Below are positions 21,082 to 36,600 of a DNA stretch of 64,000 bases, piece by piece (within the stretch, counting starts at the first letter, position 1; every line of letters begins with the position of its first letter). The stretch spans positions 24,352,975-24,416,974 of the forward strand of contig OW028580.1 of assembly GCA_932294295.1 (NCBI GenBank), in the 5' to 3' direction. Made by a program: the position numbers and the translations under genes. This DNA comes from Alitta virens. Its lineage: Eukaryota > Annelida > Polychaeta > Phyllodocida > Nereididae. Under the pieces are notes generated by a model. The model ran no database searches and was not told the DNA's origin. It worked only from the letters and a program-made list of their open reading frames with translations.

Positions 21082-24000
21082 AATCTATCTGTCTGTCAAT
21101 CAATCAATCTATCAATCTACCTATAAAATCTATCTGTAAAAATCTGTCAATGTTATCTATCCAGGTTCTTACCATACATATCTACTGCTTCAGTAATTGT
21201 CTGTCTGTCTATCAACCACATTTTTGGCTGTCTTTGTTCCTGTATCAGTCTGTCTGTCAATCTGTCTGTAGAAGATAACAAAGCAAGGAGACATGAAGCA
21301 AGCAAGCAACCAAGCAATTGCCTAACCTGCAGCCAGCCAAAATTCAGGGCACCAGCATAATTACATATCAAAAAAAAAAAAGACCAAAAAAAACACCTCC
21401 TCAATCCAATGGGTGGCTCTAGCTGGTACAGCTTCTACTCTACTTAAGCTTGTCAAGTCAAGGAATGTTAACAGTCTATCAGACTCCATCACCTATCAGT
21501 AATCATGGGCAGGAAAAAACTACAGCTTGTCAGTATGTATATTACCAAGGGGTGTTACCCCACCACCAGGTAGTATCAATTCACCTCCGAAATACCCAGG
21601 ATGCTTCTCACAGCATATGGTGCAACAGTAGCTTTGGTAATAAGTATCAGTCTCAAGTGCAGGGGTACACAAAGTTCAAGACCATTATGGAGACACTTGA
21701 GTATGTTCAGTAAGTTTTATGATTATCTTACTTAATGAGATTGTGTAAACGCCAAATTATGACCACTTCAATGGGATATCTGTACTCACTCTCCACTCAG
21801 CTGCTGTGAGCCAATCAAAATGATTCATTGTCATCCAGCATGGGTGTATATTGGATGGCTGCAGTGTATGTTGGATAGCTGCAGTGTAATATGATGGCTG
21901 AAGTGTATGTTGGATGGCTGCAGTGTATGTTGTACAATGAGGAGAATATAAGCAATTGTGGATGCCACTGGATGGTGTGTCAGCCAACAGAATTTTGTGG
22001 GATTCGGATAAATTATCTGTAGAGTTTGATAAATTTTGCTGACTGCAACGTTTCCGAGTACTTCAGTTCAGTTTTGTTCACATATGTACACTGCCGTGTA
22101 TAAGTACAAGAAAATATTAATTAACTGAAACGTACATACATTATAAATTCCAATACAATATTACTTTCCATACTTTAGAGTATCAGGCAAAAGCCACAGT
22201 TCACCTTGCATTTCGCCATTCTTTTACTCTTAGCCGAAACACAGTGCATCAATGTCGATGCACAGAGTAAATGACTGCTGAGGGTTCGCTGCATGCAGTC
22301 TATGTTTAAAAAATAATAATTTAAACTTTATTGCATCATATTATATTCTTGGAGGTGGTAACAGTATCAGAGCACCTGCAACTTAATATCAACACGCCTT
22401 TAGGATGATACTTTTTTTTTTTCATAACATAAAAAAAAATCTATAGAAAAGAAATTGTCAAAAAATTGCATGAAAAATTATTATGACAGCATAAATACAT
22501 CAAAGTAAGGGGCAATCATGTGATGTCATGGGTCAGTGATTTCACCCTATAGTGTAACATTTTATCAGACAATTTAAAAAATAATAATACTGATAATGTC
22601 CACAAAAAAAAAAAAAAACGACGCACCGTCATTCACGCGCTGTCGCTTCAAAAAGTCAAAATTAACATGATTTAATTGTAAATCAAATGAATTTGAATTT
22701 TAAAAAACAAAAGCATGATAAAACACTAGATTAATGCACTACTTTGAAACAGTTACTTTTAAACAAGTTAAAAAAAAAAACAATTTTTGAATGGTAATAA
22801 ATGACCATTTTTTCCACAAAAAGGCAGGTGTTTCTATTCAGAGTGAGTTAGAAAAAAAGTTTAAAATTGTTAAACCAACAAGTTGTTAATTTCACTGCAC
22901 ACAAAATGGCCACAGTAACGGGTTAAAAAGCAGTTACATTTAAAAATGTTGAAATTTAATACCTTAATTAGCTTGTGGTGGTATTTAAAATATATATGTT
23001 CAATTTTAAGTAGTGTGGATTGTTACAATATTGAGTCTCATAAGGATGCAATGCAGTGGAACTTCTTAAAAGACCTCACTATTAAGACCACTTCACTATT
23101 AAGACCACTTCACTATTAAGACCACTTCACTATTAAGACCAGTACAATTTGTACAAAGATCTTACAGCCAATTTCATAGAATCGGAAAAAAGCCTCATAG
23201 ACTTGGAAGCTTAACTGCATGCAGAGGACGTCACGTGAGTCCAGGAATCTTATTGGTTACTGCTTTAGCCAATGGGAGTCCTGGATTCACATGACGTCAT
23301 CTGGAGTTTATCTTCCTAGTATATCGGATTTGTTTCCAACTCTATGAAATTGACTGTAAAAGCGAGGATCAGTGTACATAACCTCACTTCAATGACCACT
23401 TCAATGACCACTTAAATGACCACTTCAATGACCACTTCAATGACCACTTCCTAATTTAGATCATACATTTTAGGTTAACGTATACATCTGTTATTTATTA
23501 TCCTACAAGGTATTTGTCATAAATGTAATTATACATAAATGATTATGGAATATATTATAATGGTTTAGGCAGTTGCCACTTTACACATTAGCCTCGATGA
23601 ATGAAAGTCCTGGGTTCCAACTTCTGTCGAGGCGCTCTTCGTGAGCTACATCTCAGAAGATGTCAATCGCATGAGGTGATAAACTGGAGGTGCTTTGTAC
23701 TCGGTGTCTATGCTGAGGCAAGTAAAAGACCCCATCCATTGGGGTAAATGTGTATAAGTGGTACTTGCCTTAGAGGGCTTCATTTATCCTAATCCCTGCA
23801 TCCAACTCATAATACTAGTATTTATTATGGAATATTATTAGTTTAATGTTGGTTAAAAGCATATTACTGTTTTGTTAGTCATTGTTAATATTTTATTTCA
23901 TGAAAAGGGCGTAGCTACCTTTAAATATTAGCAGCACAGTTTTTTGGAAATGAAATGTCAAGGAACTTTTTCAATAAACACTAAATAAACACATAAATTA

Positions 24001-27000
24001 TATAGATATATTTTTCAATTTAAATGCAAGCATAAAACAGGAAAGCTTTTTAAAGATAAGTATGTACAACAAAAACGAATAGTGCCATACTTTTTCTGGT
24101 ACTTTTTCACCAGACATATTTTGCAAAAAGAAAGTAGTGTATGGTATTTTTAAGACTTAAAAACTCACAAATTGTACACAATTTCCAGCTTAATAACCTT
24201 ACAAAGCCTGACTGGGTCACTTCTTGTCTGGTTTTTCGACATAACAGGAAAAGTTTTTTTTTTTAGAAAAAGTTCAATTTTAACATCTAAATATCACGCA
24301 ATCTTGCTAACCCTGCATAGTTTGGATTTCCAAGTAGCAGCGAGACTGGACTTCATCATGCAATTGGGGTATTTTCACGATTGAAATTTACTGAAATGTG
24401 TTTTCGAAATATTTCATCTGCATGCAATAATTTTGAATTTCTGAAGTTTTATAATAAGTCTGAATTTTAAATTGCTTTTTGCCATGCTTCATTCAATGTT
24501 CTTTGTTCGACTCGAGGCATGACTAAGATGGAGAAATGTTATGTGATAACGTAGGTCTTCTGAACTCACAGCAGATACTCCAATCACCTATAGAAACTTG
24601 AGATAAAACTGTTGTTTACAGACACCTAAGTGCTGATAAAAACGTACACGATCGGGCAAAAGTCATGATGAGATTAAAAATCCCTAGGTGGAGTCAATCA
24701 CCTGCCTCAGCACTGACAAAGAGTACTAGGTACGATCAATATAAATGCACTATGAACTAAATCACATTCAGATACATGTATTACAGAATGAGGCAAGTTA
24801 GTATTATCGAGCTCCTCGAACTTCATGAAAACTAAAATTAATTTTGTTGAGATCTGACAAAATTCAAAACACATGATATCGCTTAGAACAATATTTATTT
24901 ATTTATTGTGGTTTTCAAAAACTTCCCTAATTGGTCCCTGACATTGGCAGACTGAGACTTTCCCAGATTTCCTCAGATTTTCCCAGATTTTCCCAGATTT
25001 CCAGAGTAGCTGGTGTACCATGTACCAGGCAATCAAACAGTTTGTCACTTATAAGTCAAACTTCAAAATTAGTCAATTAGAAACTTTTAGGACTATTTAA
25101 TTCATGATTTAAACTTTAAAATTAGTCAATTAGAACCTATTACAGTAGGCCTACATCTCTCCTTAAGAAGACCTTACAACTCATAAAGCTCCCAATCATC
25201 ATTTATGTGACCTTGAAAACAATTAAAGGTCACGTTGCCATGGCAACTCTTAACACCTTAAGGTCTTTCTCTAATTGTTCGCGTGCTCTGCATGAGTTTT
25301 GTCCTTTTGGCGACAGGGGGCGCTGGGGGCAGTGTCCTGATCATAAAAACAACTTTTTTTTCACCCCACGTGCAAAAAGACAGCTGTTCAGTTGCAGGGC
25401 AATCAAAAATTACCCCACCAGGGCAAAATGCAATTTTTTGCTTCTTCGCGCTGAATGTCATAAATTTAAGCAAGGAAATGTTTTTCTTCAAAATAATTCT
25501 GTTTTTAACACTCCAGTCTAATCAAATGTAATTAATATCAAGAGAAGTGGACCTTATCACACAGACAGACAAAACCTTGCATAAAAAAAACAATACATTT
25601 TTCACCAAAATATTGCACATTTGGCGAGAGCAGAAACTTTTTCAGATCACTTGTAGTTTAAGAACATGCAGACTAAAATCACTATTTCCTGCCTTAAAAC
25701 ATATTATTTAATCTGAATAACGCTGATAAAATAGTCAATTGGAATGATCCTATCCTATCCTACCCCATCCTATTCCATCCCATCCTACCCCATCCCATCC
25801 TATCCTATCCCATTCTATCCCATCCTATCCCATTCCATCCTATCCTATCATCCCATCCTATCCCACCCTATCCTATCCTATCCTATCCTTTGAATAACTA
25901 AGTAACATAGACCATCAGCGTGGATTCCAATTTTTATCATTATTACGTCTGCCTCAAAATTATCTCTCTCTATATATTAGTTATAAATATTTGCTAACTT
26001 CTGGTATCCCCATCTATATTGTAAACCACTCATGAGTTGTTTTGGCAATTAGGATATGATCTACTCCTGGCAAAAACCATCTGCATGCCAGTTGTATGCA
26101 AATGATGTCCAAAACATTACAAGTATAGCCAATGGCGTTCAAGATGAAAGAGATAACCAAGAAAAAAAAGTCTTAAAAAAGTCTAACAAAAACTGAAATT
26201 CATAAATCTTCTACTACTTTAAATGTTATATATTACAAAAACAAAGCTATACAAAAACTAATAAATGACAAAATGAAGGCAAAATGTCATGAATACCAAA
26301 GAAAAGGTAATTATATTTATTTAGTGTTTGGCAAACGAAATATTTAGCTTTGTTACCAGCAGGTGGGCATGGCTAATTAGTTATGCTCTGACAATTACCA
26401 AGGTAAAATGCATTGAATTTCCTTTTCTCCCCTTCTTTTTCATGATTTTATTACTTTTTTTACTTTTTTCTCTGTTTCATTTTGTAAACTGAAAGAAGTT
26501 AACAAGTAAAGTAAATTGGTTCTTTGATCTGCAAAGTGTTAAAAAATCCTTACTTGTGCAATTAAATTTGTTAATTGACATCAAGCAAATTCGTGTTTAG
26601 ATACAGTGCAGTTCAACATAATAATCACAATTATTGAATTTACAAAATAGTAGAAAGTTTCATTCAGTATGAGTTTTTATTTATCCATCCTGGCTTTTCA
26701 ATCATTCCATGTTGATTTTACATGACATTCCTGTAAATTCAGTGACCTAACAATAACTGATATCTAATTACAGGGCATGGCCATAAGTTGTGTAAAATTC
26801 ATAATTAAGTAGCTTGAAACAAGTCATACCTATAATGAAGTAGATAACACTATGCTAATATGGTGGTGGTGATTTGGGCTTTATGTCCTGTATTTCTGTA
26901 CCTGATGGGCTAATTAGGACAGGTAGGGACCATGGCAATGAGACGAAGGATGAAACAGCCTTCCAACATAGGCTCGACCGGGAATTGAACCCGGGACCCA

Positions 27001-27611
27001 GTGGTTGGAAGCCAAGTGCGCTACCACTGAGCTAGGCCCCCACCCCTCTATGCTAATGTGGAATTACAGCTGAGTCGGTTGAGTTTAGATCGAAACATTG
27101 CTGTCATTTGCAAGCACCTACGTCGTAAGGCAGTTTGTCAGACTAGGTTGAGTTGACAAGAAGGTGTCTCCAGCCAGGTATGGCTTGGTTCGACTTGTTA
27201 TAGCTTGAGGTGGTCGTTCCTAGCTCTGGATAGCTACAGTACAACATTCTATATATAAGTAATCTTGTATATATTTCTGTCACATTTGAGATAACCACAA
27301 AAATATACCCGTACCCTTTTCCTCTGTAGGGAACTCCCTTCAACATCAAATCAAGATCATCACCTAGAAATCATACCCCACCTCACCCTAACATTTACCC
27401 CCCCCCCCCCCTTTTCTTCTTCTGCTGAACAGGTATTCTCATCCCACCACTTAAAAGTAATCTTCACCAAAGACATGAGAGAGAAAAAACACAAGTTGTT
27501 GACAAGTAACACACAACCAGAACACATGGTGTTATGCCAAACACAGAACCCCCACAAGGTGCAACTGTCAAGATAGTACCTTACAAATTGCTCACATAAC
27601 TTGGGTTATCC

Positions 27612-27662
<51 letters not shown>

Positions 27663-30600
27663 CATCTATCTATCCATCCATCCATCCATTCATCCATCTA
27701 TCAATCTATCTAACTATGAAATTTGAAGCATCTACCAAATGATAAGGTCATTTCATTATCAATCAATCAATCAATAAATCAACCTGTCTATCTGTCTGTC
27801 AGTCGATCAGTCAGTTTTTGATAGTCATTCATTTTTTTATACTTCATAATCCACAGTTTTGACAGTGAAGTACTGATACTTTACAAGTACATATACTCAT
27901 CAAAAACTAGAAAACCTTATTTTTGAAAAAAAAAACAACATTGAAGCAATTGTCCATTACTTAGTATTGGGTAAATTCGACAGTTCTTGGGTGTTTTCTA
28001 CACAACATTCCACAACGATTTTGTCTATTTATCTTCACATATTCATCTGACTTGAAATTCTGTCTTTGGCACTTAGGTTTTTTTTTTATCTCACATTTCA
28101 AGAACTATACCTCTGATATATCTAGTTGTGCTTAACAGTATTTGTCATAAATTTCTCCCAACCTAACTCTTCTGCAAGCAATGCGTTTGCCTTGGTTTAC
28201 AAAATGTCAAATAGGAAACTTCAGCTCAAGCCAAACAGTTGGGCAGGTAAAAACAAACACATGTGGACCATATGCCACGGACACCCCTCCCAATGCATTG
28301 CCAAGGTGCAGACTGATTGATAGACAGATAGGGTGGGTAGGATGATGTAATACTGCCCCAGACAGATAGGCAGATGGACAGATGGCTAGACAGGGTTGCT
28401 AGATAGATAGATGGGCATATTGATTGATGCTACATCTATAGACAAGAGTGAATATATTTTATATATAACGGTTGTATATGAATTCAAGTGCGATTAGTTA
28501 TAATGGACACCAAATATCATCTCATCATAACGTCTGCCGCTGATAGTTTGATAGATAAGCCAAGCTTCAGACTGTACCACTGATATATGTCTATCTATAG
28601 CTATCTACCTATCTACCTACCTATCTACTTATCTATCTGACTATCTATCTATTTTCAAAAAGACTTCAGACTATCTAAATTCTACCTGAATTCAAAACTA
28701 TTCAAAGGCAGAACATACACTCAAAAACCAGGTCCACATTGAATAAGTTAACAAAAATCTCAGTTCTTTCACTATATGGAAGGCTTTTTTGCACCCGTGG
28801 AGCTATAGAGTCGACTTGTAGTTCTTTTGAAGTGCTCGCCTTTCATTTACCCCATAGCCAGGGGGTCTATATAAAAGGGTGTTTCACGGGGTTGTTGGAT
28901 CCCTTTGGCACTTTTTGCCAGGTACAGAATTTGAAATTGTCCTGTTCTGAATTCAAAGGTACTATTGAAGGGTAGAGTCACCATTGAGTGCAATCCCACA
29001 TTCAAGAACTCACTCGAGAATAGAGACTGACAAGGGGTCTTAATAATGAGTCTATCTATCTATCCCTGTCTATCTATCTATATATCTATCTGTCTGTCTA
29101 TCTCTCCATCCATCCATCCATCTATCTATCTATCTATCTGTGTTTCTATCTATCTATCTGTGTTTCTATCTATCTATCTGTGTTTCTATCTGTGTATCTA
29201 TCTATCTATCTAGTCAAACCAGGTACAACAATGAATAATATCATTGTTGAATAAGCTGCTCAATGAAAAAAATCGAAAAACCTGTCTTTATTCAATTCTC
29301 ACCTTTAGACTCAAACAATTGCCCTATTCTTGTCTAAGAGAGGAAAACCAGTTTTTTAAGTTTTTAAAATTCAATTAGATTTGCACTTTAACACTTCAGG
29401 ATCTTGTATTTCGAGCTTGAACAATAATTGCATTTTAGCAGCAATAAAATAAAGTTCTATGACATGAAATAAGCATATAAAAAAAATCTATGAACTCACA
29501 ATGGAACTATTTATCCAAATGTAAACACTATATTCACAATACATGAAAATGAATATTTCTCTCAAGGTCAGAAAAATATTTCTAAAAAATCAATAAAATT
29601 CAGTTTTTTTCCTTATAAATATATAGACAAATAGTAAAATATTTGAAAAAAGAAAGAAAGAGGAAATTTGAGGGTAAAGCCTTTACATACACTATATTAC
29701 ACACTAAACAAATTTTACAATGCAGTAGCCCTGTCAACCGTGTATAATATATACTAGAACTTACTACAAAACATTTTCTGGGATTTTTTTTCACCCCTCT
29801 TTACAATTTTTTTCTTGCTAGGGGCCCAACATGTCAGCTCCTTCTTTGCAACCCTTAGTTATTCGCGAAACCACGTCTAGAATCTCGAGGGGGCGAGAAA
29901 AAACGAGAACTTACTACTATTTAGTTGACGTAAAATGTAAAGGATGGAATGTCATCCAAAAACTCGTGTATTGAAGTAAGAAAAGTAAGAATGTATAAAG
30001 TGATAAAAATGAGATAAATATGTTGAAACTTTGAAGTAGGTTTATGCTTACAATATAAGAACAAGTCATACAATCTGAATTAATACTATATCTAAACAAA
30101 TTACTGTATTTACAACTATTCAAGGCTTCAATATATTAAAAATAATAAAATATAAATATATATATATATAAAAGACTTCATTTATGATCATAAGTGGGAT
30201 TATTTCAAGTACAAGAAAATTATGAATTCCAATATCGCTTAAACAAGTACATTGGAAATTTTTCGATCATTCCAAATGCCTATATTTAAATTTCATATAT
30301 ATACACTTACATTAAAAAAGTTACACATGATATCTTTAAACTGAGTTATTAATTTCGATCTCTAAGTTTTCAAAATTATTCCATTTCATTTTATCACCCC
30401 CCACCCCCCCCCCCCCCCCCCACCTGGGCCTCATCTAATCCCACTTTATCAATGACCCTCATGAGTAGAAAAATCTTCCTTCAGAGAGCTGCACTCATCC
30501 TATCATATTCTGTCCCCTAATACTCTGGTTTACTCTCAATATACGCAGCTCTTACAAACAGTATGTACCCCCCAAAAAATCCTCGTAACCATGGTGATAA

Positions 30601-33600
30601 ATTTATGCCTCATTCATCCTCACAGGTGCAAAAGATACTGCAAATATGTGGCAAATCCCCCAGCACCTTCTCACCCGATATTTTTTTTAACATTTCATAT
30701 CCTACATACCACTAAGGTTATAGCCGCAAACTTGTAAGCTCTGTGCGCTACTGTTATTTATCATACACTACAAAGATATGTATCTGTATGTACTTGGTGT
30801 GCCAGTGTTTAGACTTATTCAAGGTCATGTTTAAGCAATTGCTTTTGGAGTATACTGTGGTATAGTCTCAGTACTATTAATCTGGGTCGATTAAATCTTG
30901 ATGCTACATGGCCAAATGTGCCACGTGCGTTTTCCATGAGAAGAATAAACGCATGGAAAACGCATGGTTTTTAGCTAATTGTAATGAGGCAAAAACCATG
31001 CCTTTTCCATGCGTTTATCCAAACACATGGAAAACGCACGTGGCACAATTGGCCATGTTATGAGTTGATAGCAGATGTAACGATAAGTGGCTTGGAGTCC
31101 ACACCATCTATATTTACATCTTTGGGAGGGGCTTATTTTTTACCACTGGTGGCATAATTGGACAATACCAGATATTCACTTTGTCAGTTTCATAAACCTA
31201 TATTAAAACTGTGTAACATAATGTGGACTCCAAGCCTTATCATCTCATCATAGCATATGCCTCTGGCAGCTAGCTTATGAAAGAACGATAGATAGGTAGA
31301 TAGGTAGTAGATAGGTATATAGACATATAGATAGGTAGTAGATAGATAGATAGATAGATAGATACTTAGATCGATAGATAGATAGATAGATAGATAGATC
31401 ATCAATATCATAAGATAGTTCACAACATTACCTTCCCAAAATTACTCAACCTTATTCCGCAATGTTATTCCAATGTTATTTTAATGTTATTTTAATGTAA
31501 TTTCAAAGCTATTCGAATTTATTACCTTTATATCATTCAGTTTATTCAATAACATTCCTGCATAGTCCAGGACCCTGCTGAGGCCATCTGGACTATACTG
31601 TATATTGGCAGATGTGCTATTATGTGGGAGAAATATTCTATCTTCGTAGAGGGTTGAAAAAGAACCACAAGAAGCCAAGCATTGTAAAGCCACAGAAAAC
31701 GTGATAGCATTCTAAGAGTATGAATAAGATGGTATTTTCTAGTAAAGCTACGAATTATTAATGTCAGACATATTTTAGTGATTTCTGGTAATGCTATTAT
31801 TAAGATACTTATAATATAAATTAGTGTTACAGTAGAAACTAGTTTTAAGACAACCACGTTATTAAGATCATATAAATATAGAAAGGTCAGAGTTCAGGAT
31901 ATATATTAATTTTCACCATTATTTTCACCATTTTAGAAAACCTCAGAATTAAGACCACCTCATTATTAGTAATAAAAATCCTGGGTTATTGAATTTGTGC
32001 ATTACCTATAAATGGAATTTCGCTTGTATATTATTCACAGAAGTAATGATGAGATGATACTGCTGGATTCAGAATGACAAATAGAGTCAATGTGCAATAC
32101 CAACTAAGGCAGGGATCTTTCACCTGCCTCGGCATGGACGCTGTATGTTATTAGACACTTGTAAGCCGTCGCTATTTCTAAGTACAGTACTGCTAAATTA
32201 CCTTAACAGATCTTTGATCGTATCATGAACAACTTTGGGTGGTACTGGTGGGTGGGTGTTTTATAGACCGAAATATCGCTGTCATTTTCAAGAGCCCCTC
32301 GTCGTGAGACAGTTTGTCAGACTAGGTGGATTAGGGCTTTCCGTCCTGTATTTCTGCACCTGATGGGCTAATTAGGACAGGCAGGGACCACGGCAGTGAG
32401 ATGATGGATGAAACAGCCATCCAACTTAGGCTCAGCCGGGTCCCAGTGGTTGGAAGCCCAGCGCGCTACCACTGAGCTAGACCCAACCCCCTATAGTGAA
32501 CAACTAAATAACAAAATATGTTTCAGTGAGCAATCAAAACACATTACACCCAAAAAAATATATAAACACCCAACAAAGAAAAAAATATATATCATGAGAG
32601 AAAAATTGACAAAAACATGTCAATTCTCACTATAAATAACATTAGTTAGTATACAAGTGTCGCAAAATGGCTCTTTTGCGTCACTCTTGACATGTACAAT
32701 TTACGACATGGCATGCTTTGCGGCAATGGGGGTGCAGAAATTCTGAAGGCAGGTCATGTGAAAGGGGTCTCATTAAAACACCATGCATGTCACTCCATGC
32801 AATGCTATATACCCCTTATGTGTGGCTTTCATGTGTAGTAGCATGGTGTACCCCTTTTATGTGTGTTATGGGTTACGTGTTATGAGAGGAAGTTTTGGAC
32901 ATGTTTGGGTTGAAAATGAAAAGGTGTCAAAAACAGGAAATGGTTGCGTAAGAATTGGGATAGGTTATGAATTGCTCAAGATACCAAGAATAACAAGACA
33001 AGATATTGCATGGTTAGATATAAATAGATCATGAAAAATAATTTGAATGCATGGCATATTACATGGAGTTCGAGCTTAAATTAATTGGTGAGAATAAAAG
33101 AATAACCAATAGCAAACAGGGGGGGGGGGGGGGAATTAGCAAAAATAATATGTTGATTTGAATATTTTTTTAAAGTGCAATAGCTAATTGTAACTGATAG
33201 GTATTGCAGATGAAAGAATAATCCAATTAATTTCTAACCTAAAACAAAACTTACATACCTAACTAAAAAATACCACTGCATTTGAACCATATAGTACTTT
33301 TTTCCAATCATATTTCTATCTCAACAAAATAAAAGGTATTACCTATAATACCTTGAAGTACCACAAAATTAACATCTCCAGCAAAATACACCAATTAAAA
33401 TATATATATATATGTTCTCTACATTGTCAGGCAGAGAACAGACCATACAGAAAACTTCAGTAAAACATAGGTTAGGTTTTCTTGCCCATTCAAAAATTTC
33501 TCTATCAGACCATTGAGCCATTATAAGTATTATCATTATCTGACCAGCAATTATAATGGCAGGTAGTTTGATCCAATCTTGAACCCCTGATCTATGACCT

Positions 33601-36600
33601 CTATCAATTTACCCTCAAGCCACTATGCCACCCTGAACACTTCCAAGTCTCTCTCTAAATCAACAAGATAAAAAAAAAATCCCATTCCAGGTTAACAAGA
33701 TTTTGTGTTCTTTCGAGCATTGCTAAAGAGAAGCACTGATTTCCTGCACCAAAGTTATCTTTTCTTAAATCTCAAAAGATAAATTACTGAAAGTTGAAAC
33801 TATCTCTTTTAGGGTGCTTAGGAAATTTTTGAAATTTGAAAGCAAGGAAGAGAGGGTAAAAAGTAAGAAGAAAAAAAGGATATGTAATAACGAAAAAATA
33901 CAAAATAAAATAAAAAGCTGCTCAATTGTATAATTCCTTGGAATATAAATGGTAAATGTTCATATAATTTTACAAATCTGCCAGAAATCAGAAGACATTA
34001 TCCATTTTAATATTTGATAATATTAATGGCCCACATTTAATATTTAGCTAACTTTTCAACAACTGCAGTTGGACATAAATTATAGTTTTGAATTGTATAT
34101 TTAAAAAAAAAAACACGATTTATCATTTTGAGCGAACCACTCTTTTTGCCAATCTTTTACTACTACCTGTACTATCTATTGAATTGCCTATTGAGAACAG
34201 CCATTCATTGGACAGGCATTCTCTACTGGATTGTCAAAAATGACAGTTTGAGGGAAAAGGGATTATTAGGAATATAAAAGGGCCACTCAACTATGCGGAT
34301 CTATAGCATGAAAGCATTCTCTACAGCTGAATAGGTTCACCTGTTGCATGGGGGGAAATGCTGAGCAGTGTTTTCTAGGAATGGGGGACTTCAATGCAGC
34401 TGTAATGTGTATATTGTTAATTGCTGTGTTCAATGTAAACCCCTACATTAGGGCATTTTCATTATTAGGAATACCTCACTATTAAGACCAGTATTAAAAA
34501 TATCATGTATAACATAACTCTACACTAAGACCACCTCGTTATAATTAAATAAAAACCATGGGGTTTCCATGCGTTTATCCTTCTCATGGAAAACGCACGT
34601 GGCACATTTGGCCATGTATGAATATTATATTACAGTCCACAGGGTATGGTGAAGGTCTACATTCAAATACATTTTACTCTCAAAACTATTTTTTACCAAA
34701 GACAGAAATGTCAGCCCACATGCATTCCTTCGGTACAAAGGTATGTCTTCATTGCATGTGATTGCTGAAGCATTTTACTCGACTTCTTGAATGTGTGTGG
34801 GAGACAGTTTGATTTCTTGACCTACAACTAGCTGGGTAGATTCAATGTGCAATTTGGAAGCTCAGAAAAATCAGTTGGTGCTTCGATATTTGCTCTGGAA
34901 TTATGCTGGCCTAAATTCTTCAAAGAGGATCAGCTTCAAGTTTCCAATGAGATTACCTTCGGATTATCGAGATATAACGATTGATCTTGATTTCAGCTAA
35001 TATTTTCACACGATTTAGTGGTAGGTGGGTGGTTTAATAGTGAGGTAAAATACCTAGCAACAGCACAAATGAGTCCAGAAACTAATGATGAGGTGGTCTT
35101 AACAGTGAGGTGATCTCAATAGTGAGATATTCATAGTCTTAAATAGTGAGGTAGTCCTTAATAGTGACGTCATCTTAATAATAGAGACGTCATCTTAATA
35201 GTGACGTCATCTTAATAGTGAAGTCATCTTAATAGTGACGTCATCTTAATAGTGATCTCATTAATGAGGTGGTTTAAAGAACAGGCTCCATTTTATTAGC
35301 AAATCCCATACACTAGTTCACCATTAAGACACCAAATGAAAGTTTTTATAATAAATAAACCCACAGGAAATAGGTAATATAGATAAATAGGACAAGAGTG
35401 AGACTTTAACATGCTCTTTGTGAAAGTGAAGTGGGTTGCAATTTCAACCACAAATTATATCCTGTGGTTCACATATATATCTTTTTTCTTATCTCTCTAT
35501 CCTTTTTCTACATTTTTTTGACAGCTAAACCATACCTAACCCACTTACACTATGTACACACTACACACACATACTCATGAATGGCATAATTGTATCCATG
35601 GCAACTCAGAGGGGCTCACACATTTCAATTAGGGTGGTAGTCTCAAGAATACTGGCAGTTCCCTGCAACCTAGCTGAGTTTTAGGATTAAATTCATGAAA
35701 GGATTATTTGAACAGGGCATTATTTCACCCCTACCTTCGTGGTCACCCTCAAGAAGAGGGTATTAAAGGAGGGTAACAGCTCAGTTAGAACCCTCACATT
35801 CATACCCCAAGCCCTAGTCTCATATTACCAGGGGGTGAGATATCTGTAATATAGGAAGGTCTCATAGTGCCTTTCTCAGTACATCGACTTTTGAATGGAT
35901 CCTTTTGTTGAAGTTGACCATTAAATGTTATGGTCTAGTGGTCTATTGTATGCTTAAGCAGAAGAGCATATGCAATATTGAGTAACAACGTGAAGTTACT
36001 GCATAACTTTAACCCCCTTTTAAGTTGCAACAAAAAGGTTTTGAATAAAGAGGACAGTATATTCTCATCATTTCCAAAGAAAAAGGCACATACTTGCTAT
36101 ATTCTTCTTTGTATACGAATTTTCTATTTTTTCCACTTGGATAAAAGGAAGGTGAATTATATCATTTAATTGTGATGACGTTCATCAAGTAACTTTTAAA
36201 ATATGTTAAAAAAGCTTTAGGTTATCATCAAATCAAATTAGATCCAAGTTTTCATTACACATGGTGTGGACTCCACATCACTTGATATATTCTCACACCA
36301 AATGGTCACATCAAGCCTAAAATATTTTAATTCATTTAAATTGCTTAGCTACTCAGTTACTTCTTACATACTTCTGTATACATACATTCAAGATTTTCCC
36401 CCAGAAATCAGTTAGGTCAATACACAAAGGACCTAATGCTCTCCTTATGCAGACCCATGACCTTCTTATGACACCAAGGCCACAGGAGTCACACAGAGCA
36501 AACAACAGGTTCTGGTGCATTTTATTAAGCACAGACAATGCATTCAGGAGCAGCATTGAGATCACCAACATTACAAACAGTTGCCATGAGATATGTTGAG

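Noticed and set aside
26945..27045. Functional tRNA gene on the minus strand
   Set aside because: The A and B boxes are good, but the acceptor stem does not pair and the copy continues into a SINE body shared with 32253-32492.
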